Assembly: GCA_900552015.1 (NCBI GenBank)
Contig: URXY01000026.1
Location: forward strand, 1-26,714
Reading direction: 5' to 3'
Origin: an uncultured Eubacteriales bacterium
GTDB lineage: Bacteria > Bacillota > Clostridia > Oscillospirales > Oscillospiraceae
Length of the DNA: 26,714 bases
This document shows positions 7,287-14,165 of the stretch, piece by piece. Under the pieces are notes generated by a model that saw only the letters and a program-made list of their open reading frames with translations, made no database searches and was not told where the DNA came from. The position numbers and the translations under genes were made by a program. Positions within the stretch are counted from its first letter, which is position 1. Each line of letters opens with the position of its first letter.

Positions 7287-8429
7287 TCAAACCACCTCAC
7301 TGTAAGAGCCAAGATACGTGAACTCCTCGCACAGCTCCGGCAGCTCGCCCATGAGCTGGGTAAACTGTGGAGAATAAACCGAGGTCTCAAGATCAAAGTA
7401 AAACATAAATTCGAAGTTGCGGTCCGGCATCGGGCGGCTCTCGAGCTTGTTCATGTTGACGCCGAGCGCGTTGAAACGCGAGAGCACCTTGTAGAGCGAA
7501 CCGGGGTGGTGCGGCAGCACCATCATCAGGCTCGTGCGGTCTGCACCGGGGTAAATTTCGAGGTTTTTCGCAATGCAGATGAAGCGCGTGAAGTTATTGC
7601 CCTGATCCTGCACAGAGGCGGCGAGGCAGTCAAGGCCGTAGAGCTCTCTGCATGCGCGGGACGACAGCGCCGCCACATCGTCGCGGCCGGACTCGGCCAC
7701 CATGCGCGCCGCCACCGCGGTATTTTCGCAGCGGATGACCTTCACATTGGGAAGCCCCTGTAAAAAGTGTGCGCACTGGCTGATGGCCTGTTCATGCGAG
7801 TATATCTCGCGGATGTTTTCGAGCTTCGCACCGGGATTGGCGAGAAGATTATGGTCGACCTTGATGCGCACCGAGCGCACGATGCGGAAGTTGTGCTGCG
7901 TCATCAAGTCGTAGACCGCGTTCACGCTGCCCGCCGTGCTGTTTTCCAACGGCAGCACGCCGTAGCGGCAGAGGCCCTTTTCAATGGCGGAGAACACCGC
8001 CTCGAAGGAACTGAAAAAGAACGTGCTCGGGCGCTTGAACAGCCGCTCGCACGCCTGCTCGGAATACGCGCCCTCCACGCCCTGACAGGCGACGGCGGCG
8101 TCCTCGGGAAAGAGCTGCGGCGTCTTTTCGATGGCCTCGGCAATTTTCGCGGGCAGATCGCCCTTCGTGCCGAGAAGACAGCTCTGGCGGCTGCGGCTCA
8201 GCTCGAAAATGAGGGAGTAGAGCGAGGAGACGTATTCGCGCAGGTCGTCCGGCGTTTTGTCCAGGATCTCGCGCATTTTCTCCTTCTCGCGGCGCGCATC
8301 GAGCACGCGCAGGCCGTTGGCCTTTTTATATTCCGCGATCTTTTCAGCGGTCTCCATGCGCTGGGCAAAGAGCGCAATGAGCTGATTGTCGATGCTGTCG
8401 ATCTCTTTTCGATAGTCGTTTAAGTCCAT
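7287..8429 (-). CDS. pheA: bifunctional chorismate mutase/prephenate dehydratase
   Basis: The P-protein converts chorismate to prephenate and then to phenylpyruvate for phenylalanine. Residues 1 to about 85 form the all-helical AroQ-type mutase (RKEIDSIDNQLIALFAQRM, then KKANGLRV). The dehydratase domain follows (about 105-285) with QGVEGAYSE, ENSTAGSV and the catalytic-site motif NFTRF. A C-terminal ACT domain (about 295-375) contains HPGSLYKVLSRF and ESRP, the phenylalanine-binding region used for feedback inhibition. The 380-residue length is normal. It starts 6 bases after the aroC stop with GAGGTAAGG upstream and directly abuts aroE-aroK. Confidence 0.95.
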   Translation of the reverse strand: MDLNDYRKEIDSIDNQLIALFAQRMETAEKIAEYKKANGLRVLDARREKEKMREILDKTPDDLREYVSSLYSLIFELSRSRQSCLLGTKGDLPAKIAEAIEKTPQLFPEDAAVACQGVEGAYSEQACERLFKRPSTFFFSSFEAVFSAIEKGLCRYGVLPLENSTAGSVNAVYDLMTQHNFRIVRSVRIKVDHNLLANPGAKLENIREIYSHEQAISQCAHFLQGLPNVKVIRCENTAVAARMVAESGRDDVAALSSRACRELYGLDCLAASVQDQGNNFTRFICIAKNLEIYPGADRTSLMMVLPHHPGSLYKVLSRFNALGVNMNKLESRPMPDRNFEFMFYFDLETSVYSPQFTQLMGELPELCEEFTYLGSYSEVV

Positions 8430-8435
8430 GTTCCC

Positions 8436-9506
8436 TTACCTCATTTCCTTTTTGCGCGATAGATACGCATCATAGACCGCGATGGCGGCCGCCGCCTCCA
8501 CACAGGGCACGGCGCGCGGCACGATGCACGGGTCGTGGCGGCCCGTGACGGCCATCTTCTCCGGCACCATCGTCTGCAAATTGACGCTCTGCTGCTCGCG
8601 CGCGATGGACGGCGTCGGCTTGAACGCCGCGCGGAACACGATGGGCATGCCGTTCGTGATGCCGCCGAGAATGCCGCCGCAATGGTTCGTCTCAGTGATG
8701 ATCTTGCCGTTTTCGACCGTAAAGGCGTCGTTATCCTCGCTGCCGCGAAGGCTCGCCACGCCAAAGCCCGCGCCGAACTCGACACCCTTGACCGCGGGAA
8801 TGCCGAAAATTGCCGCGGCGATGCGATTTTCCATGCCGCCGAACATCGGGTCGCCGAGGCCCGCGGGCGCGCCGAAAACCGCGCATTCGATGACGCCGCC
8901 AACGCTGTCGCCCGCTTCCCTCGCCTGTGCGATGGCTGCGCGCATCTCCTCGCCGCGCGCATCGCTGACAACGGGGAACTCCTTGCCAGCAAGCGAGCCT
9001 GTCAGCTCACCTTCGTCAGTAATGCCCGCAATGGAGGCGATGCGGCTCACAAGCGTGATGCCCTCGCGCGCGAGAATTTGCAGGCAGATGCCGCCCGCGA
9101 TGCACAACGGTGCGGTCAAGCGGCCTGAAAAGTGTCCGCCGCCCGCGCGGTCCTGATAGCCGCCGTATTTGACCTCGGCGGTGTAGTCCGCGTGACCGGG
9201 GCGCGGCGTGACAGCAAGATTCGCGTAATCCTGCGAGCGTGTGTTCGTATTGCGGATGATGGCCGTGAGCGGCGCGCCGCAGGTATAGCCGTTCACAAGG
9301 CCGGAGAGGATCTCCGGCGCGTCGGCCTCCTTGCGCGGCGTCGACCAGACGTTTTTGCCCGGCGCGCGGCGATTCAGAAAGCGCTGGAGCTCGTCCAGAT
9401 CAACTTTCTCGCCCGCGGGGATACCCTCGACCGTCACGCCGATGGCAGGGGAATGCGACTGGCCGAAGATGGTCAGATGCAGATCTTCGCCGTAGGTGCT
9501 GCTCAT
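8436..9506 (-). CDS. aroC: chorismate synthase
   Basis: Makes chorismate from 5-enolpyruvylshikimate-3-phosphate using reduced FMN. Signature segments are present in order: GQSHSPAIG, NRRAPGKN, TPRPGHADY, DRAGGGHFSGRLTA, NHCGGILGGITNGMPIV and FKPTPSI, ending in GRHDPCIVPRAVP. At 356 residues it has family length. The start ATG overlaps the aroA stop as ATGA, so translation is probably coupled. It is the final common-trunk enzyme, placed immediately before the pheA branch gene. Confidence 0.96.
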   Translation of the reverse strand: MSSTYGEDLHLTIFGQSHSPAIGVTVEGIPAGEKVDLDELQRFLNRRAPGKNVWSTPRKEADAPEILSGLVNGYTCGAPLTAIIRNTNTRSQDYANLAVTPRPGHADYTAEVKYGGYQDRAGGGHFSGRLTAPLCIAGGICLQILAREGITLVSRIASIAGITDEGELTGSLAGKEFPVVSDARGEEMRAAIAQAREAGDSVGGVIECAVFGAPAGLGDPMFGGMENRIAAAIFGIPAVKGVEFGAGFGVASLRGSEDNDAFTVENGKIITETNHCGGILGGITNGMPIVFRAAFKPTPSIAREQQSVNLQTMVPEKMAVTGRHDPCIVPRAVPCVEAAAAIAVYDAYLSRKKEMR

Positions 9507-10759
9507 AAACCTTCTCCTTTCAAGCTGCTAAAATCCTCCCAAAAGCGGGGGTAGGACTTTGCCACGCAGCCGTCGTTGTCGACCGTGATCTCACCCGCCG
9601 CGGCGCAGGCTGCCGTGGCGGCGGACATCGCAAGGCGATGGTCATTCTGCGTTTCGATATTCCCGCCGTGCAGCGCGGGAACGCCCGTGATGACAAGGCC
9701 GTCTTCTCTCTCTTCGACTTGTCCGCCGAGCGAGCGCAGCAGATCTGCCGTGCTCTTGAGGCGGTCGGACTCCTTGAGTCGCAGGCGGTAGGCGTTTTCG
9801 ACTCGCGTCTCCCCCTCTGCGACCGACGCAACGACGCTCAACACGGGGATGAGATCGGGGATGGGCGCGGCGTCGATCGTCACGCCATGCAGCGTGCCGC
9901 GCCTGACCGTCACGGCGTCGCCGTGCTCGGTGACCTCCGCGCCGAACCGGCGCAAAACGTCCAGCACGCCGCGGTCGCCCTGCGAGGACTGCAAATTCAG
10001 CCCCTCGACGGTCACGCCCTCTTTCGACAGAGCGCCCATGCAGAGAAAAAATGCCGTGTTCGACCAGTCTCCCTCGACGACCGTGCGCTTCGGCAGATGA
10101 CATCTCTGCTGACCGGGAATCGCCCACATCGCCCCCATTTTGGGGATGGTCAGCTTGGAAAGCTGAAGTGCATCCTCCGTCATGGCGACGTAAGCCGCGG
10201 ATTCCAGCGGGCCGGACACCATAAGAAGGCTGTCTCTGATCAGCAGCGGCAGCGCCATGAGAAGGCCCGAAATATATTGAGAGGACACATTGCCTGCGAT
10301 CGTATAGTTTCCCCCGATCAGCTGTCCACTGCAATACAGCAGGTCGCCGTCCTCGCGGAGCGTCATGCCATGCTCTTTTAAAACGCTATCCAGCGGGGCG
10401 AGCGGGCGCTGGGGCAGCCGCCCCTCGCGGTGGAATACCGCCTGCGCGCCGAGCGCGCCGACGATGGGCAGCAGGAAGCGCAGCGTCGACCCGCTCTCGC
10501 CGCAGTAGAGGTCGCAGCGCCCCTCGGGCACTTTTTTGATCGGAGAGACGAGAAAGCCCGTCTCCATTTCTTCAATTTTCGCGCCGAGCGCGCTCAGGCA
10601 CTTCGCCGTGGCCGCGATATCGGCGGAAATGCCGTCGCAGACGACCTCGGTCTTCTCCTCGCCGAGCGCCGCACAGATCAGCAGCCGGTGCGCCTGCGAT
10701 TTGGATGCCGGGATGCGCACACGTCCCGTGCGCGCGCCGGGTATAATGGTTCTTTTCAT
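9503..10759 (-). CDS. aroA: 3-phosphoshikimate 1-carboxyvinyltransferase (EPSP synthase)
   Basis: Transfers the enolpyruvyl group from PEP to shikimate-3-phosphate. Visible are PASKSQAHR (17-25), GESGSTLRFLLP, GDWSNTAFF, IPDLIPVL, RLKESDRL and NDHRLAMS, all active-site segments of the family. The frame is open upstream to 11068, but that stretch overlaps aroB and has no family similarity. The ATG at 10759 overlaps the aroB stop as ATGA and gives 418 residues, typical for the enzyme. It is coupled at both ends (ATGA with aroB and with aroC). Confidence 0.95.
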   Translation of the reverse strand: MKRTIIPGARTGRVRIPASKSQAHRLLICAALGEEKTEVVCDGISADIAATAKCLSALGAKIEEMETGFLVSPIKKVPEGRCDLYCGESGSTLRFLLPIVGALGAQAVFHREGRLPQRPLAPLDSVLKEHGMTLREDGDLLYCSGQLIGGNYTIAGNVSSQYISGLLMALPLLIRDSLLMVSGPLESAAYVAMTEDALQLSKLTIPKMGAMWAIPGQQRCHLPKRTVVEGDWSNTAFFLCMGALSKEGVTVEGLNLQSSQGDRGVLDVLRRFGAEVTEHGDAVTVRRGTLHGVTIDAAPIPDLIPVLSVVASVAEGETRVENAYRLRLKESDRLKSTADLLRSLGGQVEEREDGLVITGVPALHGGNIETQNDHRLAMSAATAACAAAGEITVDNDGCVAKSYPRFWEDFSSLKGEGL

Positions 10760-11814
10760 CGGATGCCACCGTCCTGCATCCAGTCGCGCAGGGCTTCGAC
10801 GGGGATCGTCTCCATACGCACCTGACCGATCTTTTCCGGCACGATGAGGTGCATCTTGCCGCCGGAAATCTTCTTGTCGACGAGTTCCGCTTCGTAGAGC
10901 TTGTCGAGCGGATATCCCGTCTCGGTCGGAAGGCCGTAGCGGTGCAGAATGTCGAGCAGGTGCGTCAGCGTCTCTTCGCCGCAGATGCCGCGCTTGACGG
11001 CCGCGCGCGTGACCGTCGCCATGCCGATGGCGACCGCCTCGCCGTGCAGGAGCGAAAAGTCGCTGCACTGCTCCACCGCGTGGCCGAAGGTGTGGCCTAA
11101 GTTCAGCGTGCGGCGGCGGCCGAGGTCATACTCGTCCGCGCCGACGATGTCGCGCTTCATCTGCACGCAGACCTCGATGACGTACTCGTACTGCTCACGC
11201 ACGGGCGTTTTGTAGAGTTCTTCAAAGAACGCTGCATTGCCGAGCATCGAATACTTGATGATCTCGGCGCAGCCGCAGCGGTACTGCTCCTCGGGCAGCG
11301 TTTCGAGCGTGTTGGGATCGCAGATCACGATGCAGGGCTGATAGAAGCTGCCCGCCTGATTCTTGCCCGTGGGCAGGTCGACGGCGGTCTTGCCGCCGAC
11401 GGACGAATCAACCGCGGCCAGCAGCGTCGTCGGGATCTGGGCAAAGCCCATGCCGCGCTGATACGTCGCCGCGGCAAAGCCCGCGAGGTCGCCCACCACG
11501 CCGCCGCCGAGCGCAACGACCACGTCGCTGCGGCTGAAGCGGTGCTCACCGAGGAAGTGCAGCACATCGGCGTAGGTCGAGAGGTTCTTGCTCCCCTCGC
11601 CCGCGGGGAAGACAAAGGAGTGCACACGGTAGCCCGCCTTTTCAAGGGCCTTGACCGTGCGCTCGCCGTAGAGCGCGTAGACCATGTCGTCCGACACGAT
11701 GGCGGCCATACCGGGGGCGCTGACCTCCCGGAGAAGCTCGCCCGCGCGGTCGAGTAAGCCGCGCTCGACCAGCACGTCGTATTCGCGCGAGGCCTTGATA
11801 TGGATGCTTCGCAT
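10756..11814 (-). CDS. aroB: 3-dehydroquinate synthase
   Basis: Second step of the shikimate pathway, cyclising DAHP to 3-dehydroquinate with NAD and a divalent metal. The 352-residue protein has the NAD motif GGGVVGD (103-109), then TTLLAAVDSSVGGKTAVDLPTGKN, and the metal-ligand region LGHTFGHAVE followed by HGEAVAIGM. The start shares one base with the tyrA stop (TGATG) and the end overlaps aroA by four bases. Its product would next need a 3-dehydroquinate dehydratase, which this operon lacks. Confidence 0.95.
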   Translation of the reverse strand: MRSIHIKASREYDVLVERGLLDRAGELLREVSAPGMAAIVSDDMVYALYGERTVKALEKAGYRVHSFVFPAGEGSKNLSTYADVLHFLGEHRFSRSDVVVALGGGVVGDLAGFAAATYQRGMGFAQIPTTLLAAVDSSVGGKTAVDLPTGKNQAGSFYQPCIVICDPNTLETLPEEQYRCGCAEIIKYSMLGNAAFFEELYKTPVREQYEYVIEVCVQMKRDIVGADEYDLGRRRTLNLGHTFGHAVEQCSDFSLLHGEAVAIGMATVTRAAVKRGICGEETLTHLLDILHRYGLPTETGYPLDKLYEAELVDKKISGGKMHLIVPEKIGQVRMETIPVEALRDWMQDGGIR

Positions 11815-12644
11815 CAGCCGTCCACCTCTTCCTTTCTCTTCTTGCCCTCGTCCAGAAGTCGGATAAGGGTCTCTTCGTCGTCATTTTCCATGGCGGTCTT
11901 GTATTCGCTCAGGTGCTCGATGTAGCAGTCGATCTCCTTGAGCAGGAATTCCTTGTTTTCCATGAAGAGCTCCGCCCACATGTGCGGCGCGAGCCAGGCA
12001 ACGCGCGTCATATCCTTGTAGCTGCCGGCGGAAAAGCCCTTGTGCTTTTTCGCTGTGGGGCTCTTGATGTAGGCGTTGGACGCCACATGCGCCAGCTGCG
12101 AGGTGAAGGCGATCATCTCGTCGTGCTGCTCGGCAGTCGTGACGGAGAAGCTGCCAAAGCCCGCGGGCGAGAGCAGGTCTTTCACATGGCTGAGTAATTC
12201 AATGTCGTCAAAGCGCGGCGGCACGAGCACCATCGGCGCGCCCACGAAGAGGTTCGCCTTGGCGTACTTGAAGCCCGAGAACTGCGTGCCCGCCATCGGG
12301 TGACCGCCAAGGTACGTGAGGCCGTACTGCTCGGCGATCGGGAAGCACGCCGCGCATACCTTGCGCTTGGTGCCGCAACAGTCGATGACGACCGTGTGCT
12401 TGTCGATCTTTGCCGCGTGATTTTTGAGCCATTCGACCGCCGCCGCGGGTCGGACGGCCAGCAGGATGACATCGCACTCTGCCATCGTCTCGTCCGTCAG
12501 CGCCTCGTCCACCGCGCCGCTGATGACGGCGAACGACAAGACATCGCGGTCGATGTCGTGGGCGAGCACACGCTCGCCCGCCTCGTGGTATGCCTTGGCG
12601 AGCGAGCCGCCGATCAGGCCGAGGCCGACGATGCCGGCGGTCAT
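11814..12644 (-). CDS. tyrA: prephenate dehydrogenase
   Basis: Oxidatively decarboxylates prephenate to 4-hydroxyphenylpyruvate for tyrosine, using NAD(P). The Rossmann motif GLGLIGGS lies at residues 7-14 and the substrate/catalytic segment GGHPMAGT at 113-120. The helical C-terminal dimerisation domain follows. At 276 residues it ends without a C-terminal ACT domain, so direct feedback inhibition by tyrosine through ACT is not expected. It overlaps aroF by ATGA. An arogenate dehydrogenase specificity cannot be excluded from sequence. Confidence 0.92.
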   Translation of the reverse strand: MTAGIVGLGLIGGSLAKAYHEAGERVLAHDIDRDVLSFAVISGAVDEALTDETMAECDVILLAVRPAAAVEWLKNHAAKIDKHTVVIDCCGTKRKVCAACFPIAEQYGLTYLGGHPMAGTQFSGFKYAKANLFVGAPMVLVPPRFDDIELLSHVKDLLSPAGFGSFSVTTAEQHDEMIAFTSQLAHVASNAYIKSPTAKKHKGFSAGSYKDMTRVAWLAPHMWAELFMENKEFLLKEIDCYIEHLSEYKTAMENDDEETLIRLLDEGKKRKEEVDG

Positions 12645-13645
12645 TCTGCCACCGCCTCTCTCACGCGGCGCACAGCCTTGGCGAGGTCATCGTACTGCTC
12701 GGGGCGCAGGGATTGCGCGCCGTCGCACAGCGCGTGGATGGGGTCGTTGTGCACCTCGATGATGAGACCGTCGCTGCCGCAGGCGGCAGCAGCCAGCGCC
12801 ATGGGGCGCACGAGGCGCGCGATGCCGGTGGCGTGGCTCGGGTCGACGATGACAGGCAGGTGCGTCAGCTCCTTGAGCATCGGCACGGCCGCAAGGTCGA
12901 GCGTGTTTCTCGTGTAGTCGTCGTAGGTGCGGATGCCGCGCTCGCAGAGGATGACCTGCTCGTTGCCGCCGGCCATGATGTACTCTGCGCTCATCAGCAG
13001 CTCTTTGAGCGTGCTGGCGAGGCCGCGCTTTAAGAGGATGGGCTTTCTCAGCTTGCCGAGCTCGCGCAGCAGGTCAAAATTCTGCATATTGCGCGCACCG
13101 ACCTGAATGAGGTCCACATCCTCAAAGAGCGGCAGGTAGTTCGTACCCATGATCTCAGTGACGATGGGAAGGCCGGTCTCCTGACGGGCGATCTTCAGCA
13201 GCTCGATCCCCTCGGCCTTGAGACCCTGGAAGTCATATGGAGAGGTGCGGGGCTTGAACGCGCCGCCGCGCAGCATGTTCGCGCCCGAGGCCTTCACGGC
13301 CTTGGCGACCGCGACGATCTGCTCTTCGGATTCGACCGAGCACGGTCCCGCGATCATGCAGAAGTTTCCGCCGCCGACCTTGACGTCGCCCACCTGCACG
13401 ATCATGTCGTCGGGATGGAACTTTCGGTTGCAGCACTTGAAGGGCTCGGTCACACGCTTGACGGAGTCGACGATGCTCAAACTCTCGATGAGATCCATAT
13501 CGACGCGCGCCGTGTCGCCGATCAGGCCCAGCACGGTCTGATACTCGCCCTCGGAGATGTGCACGCCCAGGCCCTGATTCTTGAGCCAGTTGATGAGCTG
13601 CTCGCGCTTGTCCTGTTCTGCTCCATGCTTGAGTACGACGATCAT
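12641..13645 (-). CDS. aroF: 3-deoxy-7-phosphoheptulonate synthase (DAHP synthase, type I-beta)
   Basis: Commits PEP and erythrose-4-phosphate to the shikimate pathway. Residues 1 to about 70 form the extra N-terminal ferredoxin-like domain that, in Thermotoga-type enzymes, mediates Tyr/Phe feedback inhibition. The barrel follows, with GPCSVE (100-105, metal-binding Cys102), GGAFKPRTSPYDFQG, LLKRG and DPSHATG. The ATG at 13645 has AAGGAGG eight bases upstream. The extension to 13726 runs into the terminator hairpin and is rejected. At 334 residues it is normal. It is the first structural gene of the aromatic operon, placed right after a leader-peptide attenuator. The symbol is by role; some annotations use aroG or aroH. 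Confidence 0.93.
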   Translation of the reverse strand: MIVVLKHGAEQDKREQLINWLKNQGLGVHISEGEYQTVLGLIGDTARVDMDLIESLSIVDSVKRVTEPFKCCNRKFHPDDMIVQVGDVKVGGGNFCMIAGPCSVESEEQIVAVAKAVKASGANMLRGGAFKPRTSPYDFQGLKAEGIELLKIARQETGLPIVTEIMGTNYLPLFEDVDLIQVGARNMQNFDLLRELGKLRKPILLKRGLASTLKELLMSAEYIMAGGNEQVILCERGIRTYDDYTRNTLDLAAVPMLKELTHLPVIVDPSHATGIARLVRPMALAAAACGSDGLIIEVHNDPIHALCDGAQSLRPEQYDDLAKAVRRVREAVAE

Positions 13646-13689
13646 GATAATATCCTCCTTGAATCGGTCGTGAATTGGTCTACGGAACG

Positions 13690-13723
13690 AAAAAATGCGG
13701 CACAGGTCTAACCTGTGCCGCAT
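13690..13723 (-). terminator. attenuator terminator upstream of aroF
   Basis: Read on the minus strand, ATGCGGCACAGGT (13723-13711), a TAG loop, then ACCTGTGCCGCAT (13707-13695) and a run of six U ending at 13690. The 13-bp stem is perfect. It sits between the leader peptide and aroF, within the transcribed leader, so it must be conditionally read through. It can equally be melted by the alternative pairing at 13711-13766. Confidence 0.93.
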
Positions 13724-13766
13724 CAAGTCATCTTTTTCAAGAGTTCTCTTTTATTGCATCACAAAT
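13711..13766 (-). promoter_or_regulatory. predicted antiterminator of the aromatic operon leader
   Basis: The segment AUUUGUGAUGCA (13766-13755) can pair with UGCGGCACAGGU (13722-13711), the first arm of the terminator. There are 11 pairs out of 12 (three G-U, one A/G mismatch). The same segment can instead pair with UUGCAUAC inside the leader peptide coding region (13809-13802), eight pairs with one bulge. These mutually exclusive pairings are the 1:2, 2:3 and 3:4 elements of a classic attenuator. Pairing was worked out by eye, not by energy calculation. Confidence 0.72.
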
Positions 13767-13774
13767 TAGCCTTA

Positions 13775-13828
13775 CTATGGATTCACAGTAAAGTAATAGT
13801 AGTATGCAAAAACGAAAATGCTCTTCAT
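13775..13828 (-). CDS. aromatic amino acid leader peptide
   Basis: A 17-codon ORF encodes MKSIFVFAYYYYFTVNP and ends in TAG. Four consecutive Tyr codons (TAC TAC TAT TAC) are flanked by three Phe codons; there is no Trp. This composition is vanishingly unlikely by chance immediately between a promoter (13868-13896) and a terminator (13690-13723) ahead of a Phe/Tyr operon. GGAG lies about 12 bases before the ATG, within a 5' UTR of about 30 bases. The expected role is sensing charged tRNA-Tyr and tRNA-Phe: a ribosome stalled on the Tyr run would cover the first pairing segment and let the antiterminator form. The peptide itself probably has no other function. Confidence 0.88.
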   Translation of the reverse strand: MKSIFVFAYYYYFTVNP

Positions 13829-13867
13829 CTGTCTTGTGTTCTCCGTTCGTGGAACTTTGTTGCCCTC

Positions 13868-13896
13868 AGTATAAGAGCCTGAACGGAGATTGTCAA
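13868..13896 (-). promoter_or_regulatory. promoter of the aromatic amino acid operon
   Basis: On the minus strand, TTGACA (13896-13891), a 17-base spacer and TATACT (13873-13868). The -35 is perfect and the -10 has one difference from consensus. Transcription should begin near 13861, giving a leader of roughly 215 bases before aroF. Confidence 0.85.
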
Positions 13897-14105
13897 CCGA
13901 ATAATTTTGCATTTTCCTGCACCGCGCGGAATTTCGTCGAAAAGCGTGTGATTTTCCAAACCGATATCCCAAAAATTACAGCACTTTACACCAATGCAGT
14001 ACCCTGTTTTTCTCGTTTTTTCACCGCTAAAATGCGCGTTCGGCAAGTTTTCATGACAAGTGTGCATATTTTCTCCTCCCGCTCCCGCTCTCTGAATATC
14101 CGCAC
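13897..14105. other. AT-richer spacer between two divergent promoters
   Basis: This 209-base stretch lies between the -35 boxes of the aromatic and pyrimidine promoters. I find no gene with a ribosome binding site in it. Its base composition is clearly more AT-rich than the coding regions, with several A/T tracts. GAATATCC occurs at 14094-14101 and again at 14119-14126, flanking the pyrimidine -35 box, and a related GATATCCC lies near 13963. These may be upstream promoter elements or a regulator site; the evidence is weak. Confidence 0.4.
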
Positions 14106-14134
14106 TTGACATTCCCCCGAATATCCCGTATAAT
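14106..14134 (+). promoter_or_regulatory. promoter of the pyrimidine operon
   Basis: TTGACA (14106-14111), exactly 17 bases, and TATAAT (14129-14134): a perfect consensus sigma-A promoter. The start is expected near 14141, about 25 bases before the leader ORF ATG and 230 bases before pyrK. Such a strong constitutive promoter fits control by a downstream attenuator. Confidence 0.9.
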
Positions 14135-14165
14135 GCACCGAAACCACGACAAGGAGGACAGGAAG

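Noticed and set aside
13646..13867. T-box riboswitch ahead of aroF
   Set aside because: Leader is only about 215 bases and I find no T-box sequence of the AGGGUGGNACCGCG type nor its stem I elements; the leader peptide explains the terminator instead.
13775..13972. 65-codon minus-strand frame containing the leader peptide
   Set aside because: Its upstream part lies before and across the promoter; only the last 17 codons fall within the predicted transcript and after a ribosome binding site.
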